Shown: positions 1 to 8,072 of the stretch, piece by piece
Numbering within the stretch: the first letter of the stretch is position 1
Layout of the letters: each line of letters begins with the position of its first letter
Origin: Pseudobdellovibrio exovorus JSS
GTDB taxonomy: Bacteria > Bdellovibrionota > Bdellovibrionia > Bdellovibrionales > Bdellovibrionaceae
Direction: 5' to 3'
NCBI RefSeq assembly: GCF_000348725.1
Contig: NC_020813.1
Coordinates: 1,774,248 to 1,838,247, forward strand
Length of the DNA stretch: 64,000 nt
The notes under the pieces: model-generated
Database searches by the model: none
Told to the model about the DNA's origin: nothing
Seen by the model: the letters and a program-made list of their open reading frames with translations, nothing else
Made by a program: the position numbers and the translations under genes

Positions 1-116
<116 letters not shown>

Positions 117-174
117 TTACTATTTAGTCTTATAATTTAGTCTTACAGCTTAATCTTTCTACTTAATCCTACAG

Positions 175-1401
175 TTAAAAGACTGTTCCATCGCTTTGAA
201 TGTTCAATGGCGGAGTCCCACCTGCTCGTTTTTGTTGAGCAATAAAGCGACCTGCCCACCATGTGCCTCCTTCAAGAACTTTTGCCAAAGGAAAGTCCTC
301 AGCAGATTTGTTCAAAGCCTTCTGCACACGTTCCCCGATCATGTCTAATAGCAGAACTGTTAAAGCTCGCCATTCCACAATCAAATCCATGTCAGGAGTT
401 AATGGCGTTTGGGCCGCTTCAGGATTTCGAAGTGTTAAAAGACCTGAGTCTAACATCAGTCCACCATTGCGGTATTCTGCAAGCCCTGTAAGCCCCTCTA
501 CTTGAGTGACTTTGAAGCCCGCTTCTTCAATTGGCTCAATCAGTGAATAAGTCATCCACTGCGATAGTTTGTGAATAGGCACAAGACTTTCAAAACTACC
601 TGCATCTCCTAATTGAGAGTGGCGCCAAACATCCCCAAGATTGACTCCATTTGCCGACAAACGCCCCGGCCAAATAACTCCTAGGCCATCCAATACTGCA
701 CGGAAAATTTCTGTGGCAGGAATTGTTTGGCCACATTTCGCCGCTAAATAATCGACAATATTTCCCGGTCGCCCATCTTTAAAAATAGTGCGATTTTCCA
801 TGGCCTTGCCTAGATTATTCAACAGCTGAACACGTCCTTCAACACCCACAAGAGGATTGCTATCAGAAACTTGAAAATACTTTTTCAAATCGGACGCCGT
901 CACTTTCAATAAGCCCTCTTGATCAGCCTTCATAGAATAGCCATCCGAGCACATCACTCCGGAAGTGAACATGTAATAGCTTGCAACGCCTAGCCCCTCT
1001 GATCTAGCAAAACTTTTTTTTGTGCTTTCTTCTAAATACTTCCAATCCGCACCCGCGCCGGCATCTAACAATACCGATGTGATCACAAGATCTAATTGCG
1101 AACGCACGCGTTCCATTTTATCTGTGGGATCTAAAAGTGATCTGAATTTTTTTGCACGATCAATTTGTCCTGCACGAAAATGTCCCCATCTTGAGTGAAA
1201 TGGGATATTCAGATCAGGATAGTTTTGACGAATCACTGACAAAACATAGTCTACAGTTTCATCTAACTTTTCTGGGTGATATTCAAAGTGACCTTTACCT
1301 GACTCTGTCAGTTGTAAAATTTTTTGCGCGCGCTCACGAATGGCCGCTGGCGATAACAAATAATTCACTTGTTTTTCTGTCAAATTCAAATTCTGACTCA
1401 T
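175..1401 (-). CDS. URC4-like protein, DUF1688 family (uracil catabolism)
   Basis: This 408-residue cytosolic protein has the overall sequence of DUF1688, the family of yeast URC4. It begins with a short helix (LLSPAAIRERAQ), has the conserved FHSRWGHF block near residue 70 and ends with a GGTWWAGR-type block. URC4 is required in the URC pathway, which degrades uracil, but its exact reaction is not established. The gene follows the URC1-like gene by 9 bases and precedes upp by about 70 bases on the same strand, so one transcript is likely. AGGAATTAAGT stands ahead of the ATG. No signal peptide or membrane segment is seen. The family assignment is strong; the biochemical role is inferred from pathway membership. 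Confidence 0.85.
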   Translation of the reverse strand: MSQNLNLTEKQVNYLLSPAAIRERAQKILQLTESGKGHFEYHPEKLDETVDYVLSVIRQNYPDLNIPFHSRWGHFRAGQIDRAKKFRSLLDPTDKMERVRSQLDLVITSVLLDAGAGADWKYLEESTKKSFARSEGLGVASYYMFTSGVMCSDGYSMKADQEGLLKVTASDLKKYFQVSDSNPLVGVEGRVQLLNNLGKAMENRTIFKDGRPGNIVDYLAAKCGQTIPATEIFRAVLDGLGVIWPGRLSANGVNLGDVWRHSQLGDAGSFESLVPIHKLSQWMTYSLIEPIEEAGFKVTQVEGLTGLAEYRNGGLMLDSGLLTLRNPEAAQTPLTPDMDLIVEWRALTVLLLDMIGERVQKALNKSAEDFPLAKVLEGGTWWAGRFIAQQKRAGGTPPLNIQSDGTVF

Positions 1402-1410
1402 ACTTAATTC

Positions 1411-2667
1411 CTACTCTTTAATCGCGCGACCAGTTACTTTTTTAAGTTCCTCAGTCGTTTTTTTCGGCTCTTTCGAAAAATATCCCGCCGCTTTTTTCGC
1501 TTCCATCTCTACTTGTGCATCTTGGGGAATCAGATGATCCGGAATGGATACGCGGTTCACCACTTCGATTCCACTTTTGACGATGGCATCGTATTTCATA
1601 TTACTCATAGAATGCAGGTTGTGAATTTTGCTAATTCCAAAAAGATGTAAACAGTCTGGCATAAACTCTTGGAAACGCGCATCTTCCGTTCCAGCCACAC
1701 ACTCTGTGCGTCTAAAGTAAGTCGCGGCCGTATCACCACCCTCTTGGCGCTTACGAGCATTATAAACTAAGAACTTCGTCACTTCACCAAGAGCGCGGCC
1801 CTCTTTACGATAGTAAATAATAATCCCCACACCGCCTCGTTGGGCTGTGCGAGTCGCATCTTCAATTCCATACATCAAATATGGACGACACGTGCAAATA
1901 TCCGAACCAAATACATCCGAACCATTACATTCGTCATGCACACGGCATGTGAGTTCTACCTTTGGATTTGCTAGATCTTCTGCCTTCCCAAAAATATACG
2001 CCGTCGAACTGCCAATAGGTGGAAGCCAAACTTTCAGATCTGGGCGCGTAATGAATTCTGGATACATGCCGCCAGTTTCCTGAAATAAAATGCGGCGAAG
2101 ATCGCCTTCGTCTACATTCAGACGTTCAGCCACCCCTGGTAAGTACCATACAGGATCAATCGCCACCTTGGTCACACAGACATCGCGATTTTCACGAATG
2201 ATACTGCCATCCACCTGCAAACGACCTTTATCAATGGCCTCATTGATTTCAGGAATCTGCAAATGGGCCTGTGTCACAGAAATAGTGGGACGAATATCAT
2301 AACCCTCTTCAAAAAGTGGTTTGAAATTCAACTGTGGATCTAATCCCCATGGGTCCACAGTTACCATTTTTAACGGGTCCTTCCACTGAGGGTAAGGTCC
2401 AATTTTAACAGGACTTTGAGTGTTGTTTAAATCCGGACGATGCATCGGAGGGAACTTTCCACTGGCAATAGAGAGCGCGCGATAGACCGTGTAGCTTCCG
2501 CTGTGAGCGCCAATCGCATTACGCGCTTTGTGGTTGGTGTTAGAAGCCACTACTGGTCCACGTTCCATGGCTGTCTGAGCACCCCATTTAATGGGTAATG
2601 TTTCTTTGAATTTTAAGTTACTCTGCGAAGCTAATATAATATGTGGAGAGCGTTTTTCTTTTTCCAT
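1411..2667 (-). CDS. URC1-like GTP cyclohydrolase II homologue
   Basis: 418 residues. The C-terminal half is a GTP cyclohydrolase II domain. The zinc site is intact as C247-x10-C258-x-C260, and RKEGRALG at 287-294 replaces the usual RQEGRGIGL of riboflavin RibA. About 200 extra residues stand in front of the core, as in URC1 rather than in RibA. No lumazine, riboflavin synthase or DHBP synthase domain is adjacent. The neighbours are instead URC4 (9 bases downstream), upp and mmsA, so a role in uracil breakdown is favoured over riboflavin synthesis. In the URC pathway this enzyme is thought to act on a uracil-derived riboside or ribotide; the exact substrate is not visible here. An AAGGAAGAG motif precedes the ATG. 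Confidence 0.85.
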   Translation of the reverse strand: MEKEKRSPHIILASQSNLKFKETLPIKWGAQTAMERGPVVASNTNHKARNAIGAHSGSYTVYRALSIASGKFPPMHRPDLNNTQSPVKIGPYPQWKDPLKMVTVDPWGLDPQLNFKPLFEEGYDIRPTISVTQAHLQIPEINEAIDKGRLQVDGSIIRENRDVCVTKVAIDPVWYLPGVAERLNVDEGDLRRILFQETGGMYPEFITRPDLKVWLPPIGSSTAYIFGKAEDLANPKVELTCRVHDECNGSDVFGSDICTCRPYLMYGIEDATRTAQRGGVGIIIYYRKEGRALGEVTKFLVYNARKRQEGGDTAATYFRRTECVAGTEDARFQEFMPDCLHLFGISKIHNLHSMSNMKYDAIVKSGIEVVNRVSIPDHLIPQDAQVEMEAKKAAGYFSKEPKKTTEELKKVTGRAIKE

Positions 2668-2718
2668 TTTAGCCTATCTCTTCCTTTGTTTTATTTCCTA
2701 TAAGTTTTACTTTAAAAA

Positions 2719-4194
2719 CTATGACATCCAATTGGAGTCAGCTTGGGTTTCCCATTTAGTTGTGATCTTTTTCACATTCGACCAAAAATCTAAACTATGA
2801 TGTCCTGTGATATCACCATGACCAAATTTTGAAGCATTGATGCCGCCAAATGAAAATGGCTCGCGAGGAACCGGCACACCAATGTTGACACCGACCATAC
2901 CTGTTGAGGCTTCACGCACAACACGATCAGCTAAAGGACCGCTAGAGGTGAAAACACTGCAGGCATTTCCGTATTCAACAGAGTTCTCAATTTTCATGGC
3001 TTCTGAAATATCTTTACAGCGCACGATGCTCAGAATAGGTCCGAAGAGTTCAACTGTTGCCGCCTCTGATCCCACCTGAATATCATCTAGGATTGTAGGT
3101 CCAATCCAGTTACCATCTTCCATACCTGCTGGAGCCTTTGCTTTACGTCCATCAAGTAAAATTTTAGCTCCTGCTTTTTCCGCTTTATCAATAGCGTCGA
3201 CTAAGAAATCCTTTTGAGATTTCGTGATCAGCGCCCCCATATCTTTGCCAAGCTCCATTGACGAAGCACGCGCTATGACTTTTTGAATATGACGATCCAC
3301 ATCTCCGACCGCCAGTAAAACAGAGGCAGCCATACAGCGCTGTCCCGCACATCCAGTGAAAGAATCAGAAATTCCAATACCACTGAGTTCTGCGTTGGCA
3401 TCTGGTAAAAGGACAATGTGGTTTTTAGCTCCGCCTAAGGCCAGAACACGTTTACCCAATTGAGTCCCACGCTGATAGACGATTTTGGCAACTTTAGTTG
3501 ATCCCACAAATCCAATGGCTTTAACTGCAGGATGATCAATGATTGCGTCCACAGTGAAAGCTCCACCATGAAGCACAGTGAAAACACCTTTTGGTAATCC
3601 TGCTTCCAGTAGCGCATTCGCGATACGCAAAGCCGTCAATGGAGTTTTATCTGAAGGTTTCCAAACATAAGCATTTCCTAGAGCCAAGCATATAGGAATT
3701 GTCCACATCGGCACCATAGCCGGAAAGTTGAATGGTGTGATGTTCGCAATCACCCCTAAAGGCTCACGGCGGTATTCACAGGTCACACCGCGGGAAACTT
3801 CTAACTTTCCACCTAGATCTAAATTCTGTAATGATAAAGCAAACTCAAGGACCTCAATCCCCTTCATTAAACCCGCTCTGGCTTCAGCAAATGTTTTTCC
3901 GCATTCAGAACTTTTCAAATGTGAAATTTGATCCAGATCACGCAATAAAATATTACGAAAGTTGAAAAGAATTTGGCTGCGCTCTTTGATCGGTGTTTTT
4001 CCCCAACTCACTTGAGCTTCAGCGGCGGCTTGTAAAGCGATCTCGATCTGATTGGGACTCGGTAAAGAAACCTCACCAATTTTTTTACCATTGTACGGAG
4101 AAAACACATCGGGCTGTCCGCCCTCACCTTTAACCCATTCACCATTAATGAGGTTATGACAAATAACCGGTTCGACAGGTAAAATCGTCTGCAT
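2719..4194 (-). CDS. mmsA: (Methyl)malonate-semialdehyde dehydrogenase, CoA-acylating
   Basis: 491 residues, the normal length for the MmsA/IolA branch of the aldehyde dehydrogenase superfamily. Visible motifs are FNFPAMVPMW near 155-164, the NAD-binding stretch GFVGSTKVA at 228-236, LGGAKNH near 253-259 and the nucleophile block GCAGQRCMA with catalytic C287. The enzyme turns malonate or methylmalonate semialdehyde, NAD+ and CoA into acetyl- or propionyl-CoA plus CO2. A strong GGGAGG site stands before the ATG. It leads the minus-strand run into the URC1-like, URC4-like and upp genes (51-base gap). The URC pathway releases a C3 unit reported as 3-hydroxypropionate, and oxidation of that to malonate semialdehyde would give this enzyme its substrate. 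The link is inference from the operon. Confidence 0.9.
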   Translation of the reverse strand: MQTILPVEPVICHNLINGEWVKGEGGQPDVFSPYNGKKIGEVSLPSPNQIEIALQAAAEAQVSWGKTPIKERSQILFNFRNILLRDLDQISHLKSSECGKTFAEARAGLMKGIEVLEFALSLQNLDLGGKLEVSRGVTCEYRREPLGVIANITPFNFPAMVPMWTIPICLALGNAYVWKPSDKTPLTALRIANALLEAGLPKGVFTVLHGGAFTVDAIIDHPAVKAIGFVGSTKVAKIVYQRGTQLGKRVLALGGAKNHIVLLPDANAELSGIGISDSFTGCAGQRCMAASVLLAVGDVDRHIQKVIARASSMELGKDMGALITKSQKDFLVDAIDKAEKAGAKILLDGRKAKAPAGMEDGNWIGPTILDDIQVGSEAATVELFGPILSIVRCKDISEAMKIENSVEYGNACSVFTSSGPLADRVVREASTGMVGVNIGVPVPREPFSFGGINASKFGHGDITGHHSLDFWSNVKKITTKWETQADSNWMS

Positions 4195-4262
4195 AAAAAC
4201 CTCCCTGATTTAAGCAAACTTAAAATAAACCAAAGATTAAGAATAAAACAAAGACTTGTCTT

Positions 4263-4296
4263 AGCAAGGACATCCCTTGCTGATGCGGGGTATAAT
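4263..4296 (+). promoter_or_regulatory. Inverted repeat and -10 box in the mmsA / S1-protein divergent promoter
   Basis: A 7-bp perfect inverted repeat (AGCAAGG, five bases, CCTTGCT; 4263-4281) ends nine bases before TATAAT at 4291-4296, which lies 17 bases before the ATG at 4314. The repeat sits where a -35 element would be, and no good -35 is seen at the right spacing. It could be an operator serving either the rightward S1-protein gene or the leftward uracil operon. No known regulator can be assigned. Confidence 0.4.
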
Positions 4297-4313
4297 CGTC
4301 TAAGATCTACTCT

Positions 4314-4988
4314 ATGTCCTCAACAGGTTTATTCGCCATTCTCAGAGTTGTTTCATTAGAAAATATCGGTGCATTTTTGAACGGAGACGCATGGCGCTCA
4401 TACAGTTCAGCACACTCACAACCAGAGGATAAAGACCTTTTTCTTCCTTTTGCCGAACAGACTCAAAGACTGCAAATCGGACAGGAAGTCTTAGTTTATA
4501 TTTATTCAGATAACCAAGGTCGACCGACGGCTTCGATGCGAATAGAAAAGTTCACAGCCCAAGATGGGACTCAAGTCTATAAAGTCGAACAAAAGGTAGA
4601 TCTGATTGTATTTGCGGAAACAGATCTGGGATACAAAGCTTTGATCAACAACACTCACTTCGGACTGCTTTACAAAAATGAAGTTTTTAGACCTTTACAT
4701 TACCTTGATGAAATCAGTGGCTTCATTCGTAAAGTTCGCGAAGATGGAAAGATTGATTTAATTTTACAGGCAGCAGGAAACAAAGGCGCGGAAGAATTGG
4801 GTCTGATGATCATCCAAACTCTTGAAGACAATAACGGCTTCTTACCTTTGACAGAGAAAACTCCACCCGAAGAAATTTATCGCCTGTTCGGTGTCAGTAA
4901 AAAGAAGTATAAAATGGCCCTAGGTTTTATTTATAAAAAGCGACTCGTCCGTATCGAAGATGACGGGCTTCATTTAATTAATAAGTAA
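4314..4988 (+). CDS. S1-domain RNA-binding protein, CvfB/YitL-like
   Basis: 224 residues, somewhat shorter than the typical CvfB of about 280. The N-terminal third reads as an S1-like OB fold (GAFLNGDAW, then FLPFAEQ and LQIGQEVLVYIY). A second S1-like strand set follows near 80-140 (LGYKALINNTHFGLLY). The C-terminus is a winged helix (LFGVSKKKYKMALGFIYKK, about 190-210). CvfB proteins bind RNA and affect virulence-gene expression in Gram-positives; their role in Gram-negatives is unclear. The gene stands alone, divergent from mmsA, with no clear Shine-Dalgarno but a TATAAT box 17 bases before the ATG. The family call is good; function in this organism is not known. Confidence 0.75.
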   Translation: MSSTGLFAILRVVSLENIGAFLNGDAWRSYSSAHSQPEDKDLFLPFAEQTQRLQIGQEVLVYIYSDNQGRPTASMRIEKFTAQDGTQVYKVEQKVDLIVFAETDLGYKALINNTHFGLLYKNEVFRPLHYLDEISGFIRKVREDGKIDLILQAAGNKGAEELGLMIIQTLEDNNGFLPLTEKTPPEEIYRLFGVSKKKYKMALGFIYKKRLVRIEDDGLHLINK

Positions 4989-5007
4989 TAATCAGAAAGC
5001 CATTCAA

Positions 5008-5763
5008 TTAGTATTCTGTACGAACCACTTCCACTTGCAATTGACGATTCTGTTCGCGCAATTTGTTTTGCTCGCTGCGCTTATTACTTACAGTGTATTC
5101 CAAATTTCTGACCTGTGAACTAAGGCTGTTATAGCGTTCCATAGCCTGCTCGTTTTGGCTGGCTGACAATTGATAGCGCTGCATTTCTAAACGACGTAGA
5201 CGCAGTTCACTTTCAGCAGAGCTAATCTCGCGCTCGAGTGAGCTGATCTGACGATCATTTTCGGTGATCATCACATTCAAGTATCGTTTACGTCCACGAT
5301 TAAACTCTTTTAAAAATTCTGGCTCTAAACCAGAGGGGCAGATTTTATTGTAAGGATGTCCGGCGCTACCAGCGCTATAGCCATTGGATTTTTGACAATA
5401 AGCGGTCACGCCTTCTAAGTGGCGCGTACGAAGCAATGTTAGGTTCTCGCCGATACACATCTCGCTAGAAAAAAACTGACCGTTACGTCCCACTTGATAA
5501 ATAGTTTCAGGCTGACAGTACTTGGCTAATCCACTTTTAAAGCCGCGATCTAAATCTGAATCCGAGATATTCGCTTCAGCCTGACGACATTCTAAAATGA
5601 ATTGGTCTCCGGTTAAACGACGTCCATCCAAGGCCACCTTTTGACCATAGTCAAACCAATTAGTGGATTCACAGTCTTTACGTTTAAAGTAAGAAGCACA
5701 CGAAGAAAGACTTAAACCCACCACTACTAATAACAATATTGAAACGATCTTTTTCTTATTCAT
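5008..5763 (-). CDS. DUF2799-family lipoprotein with C-terminal coiled coil
   Basis: 251 residues. The lipoprotein signal ends in a lipobox at SSC (C22), so the product should be a membrane-anchored periplasmic protein. The middle carries the Cys-rich DUF2799 pattern: NWFDYG, GLAKYCQP, YQVGRNGQFF and GHPYNKICP. From about 165 to the end the sequence is a heptad-rich coiled coil (DRQISSLEREISSAESELR), which is longer than in many family members. DUF2799 has no established function. The gene overlaps the end of the upstream membrane-protein gene by 8 bases, so the two are probably translationally coupled. The 19-base gap to the convergent gene at 4988 shows no strong terminator. Confidence 0.8.
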   Translation of the reverse strand: MNKKKIVSILLLVVVGLSLSSCASYFKRKDCESTNWFDYGQKVALDGRRLTGDQFILECRQAEANISDSDLDRGFKSGLAKYCQPETIYQVGRNGQFFSSEMCIGENLTLLRTRHLEGVTAYCQKSNGYSAGSAGHPYNKICPSGLEPEFLKEFNRGRKRYLNVMITENDRQISSLEREISSAESELRLRRLEMQRYQLSASQNEQAMERYNSLSSQVRNLEYTVSNKRSEQNKLREQNRQLQVEVVRTEY

Positions 5764-6172
5764 AAGCTCTTAAGGTCTCCCACTTTTCTTTAACTTGAGC
5801 TTCCGTCAACTCCTGCGAGGCCAAATCACTGGCAAATATTGCCGTTTCTAAACCTGACTTCACCAACATACGAATAGATATCCAAATCAAAAGTAGTAAA
5901 GCACAGCCCACCCAACTGAGCATCACCGCCACCACTGTAAAAATGGTATAGGTCGTGCGCGCTTTCTTATACTCAGCCATGGTGTGACCATCTTCATTAT
6001 CGGAAACGACTCCTTCAAGGTCATTCCAACGCAGTCCTATTTTAACTAGATTTTTTTGTAATGTACGATACTTCACCCAACGATAGCGGGATAATTGAAA
6101 AAATGAAAATAGCAGGCCAGTGATTAAAGATGCTAAACATCCAGCCGCAAAAATTAAAGCTAACTCAGGCAT
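5756..6172 (-). CDS. Small membrane protein with two transmembrane segments, unknown function
   Basis: 138 residues with no recognised family. An N-terminal hydrophobic segment (LALIFAAGCLASLITGLLF, about 4-22) is followed by a basic stretch (RYRWVKYR) and a helix. A second hydrophobic stretch spans about 75-105 (IFTVVAVMLSWVGCALLLL). The charge pattern predicts an inner-membrane protein with a soluble loop between the two segments. The gene lies 37 bases downstream of the secreted-nuclease gene and overlaps the DUF2799 lipoprotein gene by 8 bases. A three-gene envelope unit is therefore possible, but the context gives no specific function. Confidence 0.65.
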   Translation of the reverse strand: MPELALIFAAGCLASLITGLLFSFFQLSRYRWVKYRTLQKNLVKIGLRWNDLEGVVSDNEDGHTMAEYKKARTTYTIFTVVAVMLSWVGCALLLLIWISIRMLVKSGLETAIFASDLASQELTEAQVKEKWETLRAYE

Positions 6173-6209
6173 TGGATTATTTTAAACCCAAAAAATAGCG
6201 TTTGTCCTG

Positions 6210-7010
6210 TTAAAAAACTGGGGGTGCAACACAGAGATTCGCATTCTGCCGCATATAATCACGCTGAGTGCGTAGCTCTTGCGATGTCACATCAAACCAA
6301 GATCGATTACAGTGATTCTCTTCCACGATCTGCTGAATGGCTTCTTTTTCCACTGGGGTTACACGTAAAGTCCAAATCAGTTTTACATTCAACCACTGTT
6401 TAACGAATTGGCACATATAGGCTCTGTTCGGTGGCGTATAGCCTGCTGGAGAATGATCACTTTTCTTTAAGTTCTCGCGGCCATTCACAGAAAGTAAATG
6501 GAAGTTATTTCCCATATAGTTCGCATACAGACAGCGCTTTTCGAAATCCCACTCGTGGGCTCCGGTCATGTAAGCATTCTTAAGAGCGACCAAATGATCA
6601 ATCTGGATATCAGACGCTTTGAAGTGCATACGACCTGTGTAAGGATCATCCCACTCACCACTTTCAACACTGCAACCGCTGGTTGTTAATTTCACCTCTG
6701 TCTGCGAATCACGAATAAGAACTTTACCGCGCGTGTTCAGACAAGATTCTGGAGTCTCGTCCCGCAGCCATCCGCCGAAATGACGATCGCGATTATATGG
6801 AGCTTGCGGCAGTGGAAAACTTTTTTGTATATGACGATAATTCAGCAAATTAATAAATCCCGAAACAGGGGCTTCTTGGATTTCAAAATAATCAGAGTAA
6901 TGAAAGTCTTCACCACTGGATGTTAACGCATCAACATTAAGTGCATTGAGATCTGCAAAGGCAGCTACAGAAAAGACAAACGCGATAAGCGCCACAGGCC
7001 ACTTCTTCAT
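6210..7010 (-). CDS. Secreted HNH-type nuclease, DUF1524/GmrSD C-terminal-like
   Basis: 266 residues with a clear Sec signal peptide (KKWPVALIAFVFSVAAFA, cleavage near residue 19). The DUF1524 HNH pattern is intact: LIRDS (98-102), DIQIDHLVALKNA with D138-H139, HEW (152-154), and NFHLLSVNGREN ending in N180 with following lysines. Four cysteines in the mature part could form disulfides, consistent with periplasmic or extracellular action. Family members are metal-dependent nucleases. A secreted one would suit digestion of prey or environmental DNA; the predatory role is inference. AGGGATCT lies just before the ATG. Confidence 0.85.
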   Translation of the reverse strand: MKKWPVALIAFVFSVAAFADLNALNVDALTSSGEDFHYSDYFEIQEAPVSGFINLLNYRHIQKSFPLPQAPYNRDRHFGGWLRDETPESCLNTRGKVLIRDSQTEVKLTTSGCSVESGEWDDPYTGRMHFKASDIQIDHLVALKNAYMTGAHEWDFEKRCLYANYMGNNFHLLSVNGRENLKKSDHSPAGYTPPNRAYMCQFVKQWLNVKLIWTLRVTPVEKEAIQQIVEENHCNRSWFDVTSQELRTQRDYMRQNANLCVAPPVF

Positions 7011-7095
7011 GAGATCCCTCCTTGAATCACAGTCAGAGCTGCCCCTATTTGAACTTGACCTTTAGTGGATTAGCAAGCACTAAATTATACATTGC

Positions 7096-8037
7096 ATGTC
7101 AGACATTATTCATAAAAGGAATTATAAAGATCGTTATCGTACAATTTTTTGCGATCGTGATTTCTATATAAAACATCAAGCTCTTTTCCGTCTGTGGAAA
7201 ACTCGCTTCCATGGCTTTTCCGATGTGGAAAAAGCCACCGCATGGACGCTGGCGCTCTGCTGCTTAAGGCGTCCAGAAGATTGGTTTGGAGGCCGTCGTC
7301 CTCGATCAATCAGTCCTCACATGAGCGAACCATTACATCCGCTGAGTTTGGAAAACTTATTCGCAGGAAGTCCTATCAGAATACCCAATAAAGTTTCCGG
7401 TGATATGAATGTCCTCGACGCTTTAAATACCTTGCTCGTTAAGGCTGTACCGGAATCTTGCTTTCGCAGTCTGATCTATACCCATACAGGTCGTTATCCT
7501 CTTTGGGTAACACAAGAAGTACCGACGCCTGAAGAGTTATTGCATTTGCAAATAGCAGGACGACGCGTGCTTTCGTACAACGAAGATTTTACCTCGTGGC
7601 CTGACACACTTTATGCCGATCGCGATTTTTTAGGATTTGTTTTACATGATCTTATACATGCCGATCATTTTTTTCATGATCCCCTTCATCGCGATGGTCA
7701 GTTGGGATTCTATCGCTTTATTGAAAGTATCTTACACAACAAATCTTTGACCCGACTTTTAGAGTCGGAAAACTTTCGCAAAGGATTCGAGTACATTATC
7801 TCTGATATGAACTCACATCCTGTCCATCTTTTTCAAACTCTGCACTCCCTTGTTTTTTCAGAGATACAAGATGATGCCACCTCATCTACGATCTGGAGTG
7901 CATGGTCTAGTAAACCCGAGTTTCTACCAACAGAGGTTCTTGCCTTGAGTCGCATTAATGGCCGCGATTTTAGTGTATCTGATGCCCAACAACTTGAAAT
8001 ATTATGTATCAGGCTAGGACAATCCAGTTCTCAGTAG
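7096..8037 (+). CDS. Unknown cytosolic protein with a histidine cluster
   Basis: 313 residues with no signal peptide, no membrane span and no family I recognise. The clearest feature is a His/Asp cluster at 184-198 (HDLIHADHFFHDPLH), with H184, H188, H191, H194 and H198 spaced as on a helix, which resembles a metal site. The N-terminal half contains WTLALCCLRRPEDWFGG, and a second block near 230-255 reads FEYIISDMNSHPVHLF. There is no Shine-Dalgarno. A TATACA box ends only about five bases before the ATG at 7096, which would fit a leaderless transcript. The next gene begins 35 bases downstream on the same strand, so they may be co-transcribed. Confidence 0.7.
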   Translation: MSDIIHKRNYKDRYRTIFCDRDFYIKHQALFRLWKTRFHGFSDVEKATAWTLALCCLRRPEDWFGGRRPRSISPHMSEPLHPLSLENLFAGSPIRIPNKVSGDMNVLDALNTLLVKAVPESCFRSLIYTHTGRYPLWVTQEVPTPEELLHLQIAGRRVLSYNEDFTSWPDTLYADRDFLGFVLHDLIHADHFFHDPLHRDGQLGFYRFIESILHNKSLTRLLESENFRKGFEYIISDMNSHPVHLFQTLHSLVFSEIQDDATSSTIWSAWSSKPEFLPTEVLALSRINGRDFSVSDAQQLEILCIRLGQSSSQ

Positions 8038-8072
8038 TTATTTAGATCGAATTCGGCTAAAATATAGACATT

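Noticed and set aside
1411-2667. Riboflavin-pathway RibA
   Set aside because: The zinc cysteines fit, but the long N-terminal extension, the RKEGRALG variant and the URC4, upp and mmsA neighbours favour URC1. No other riboflavin gene is near.
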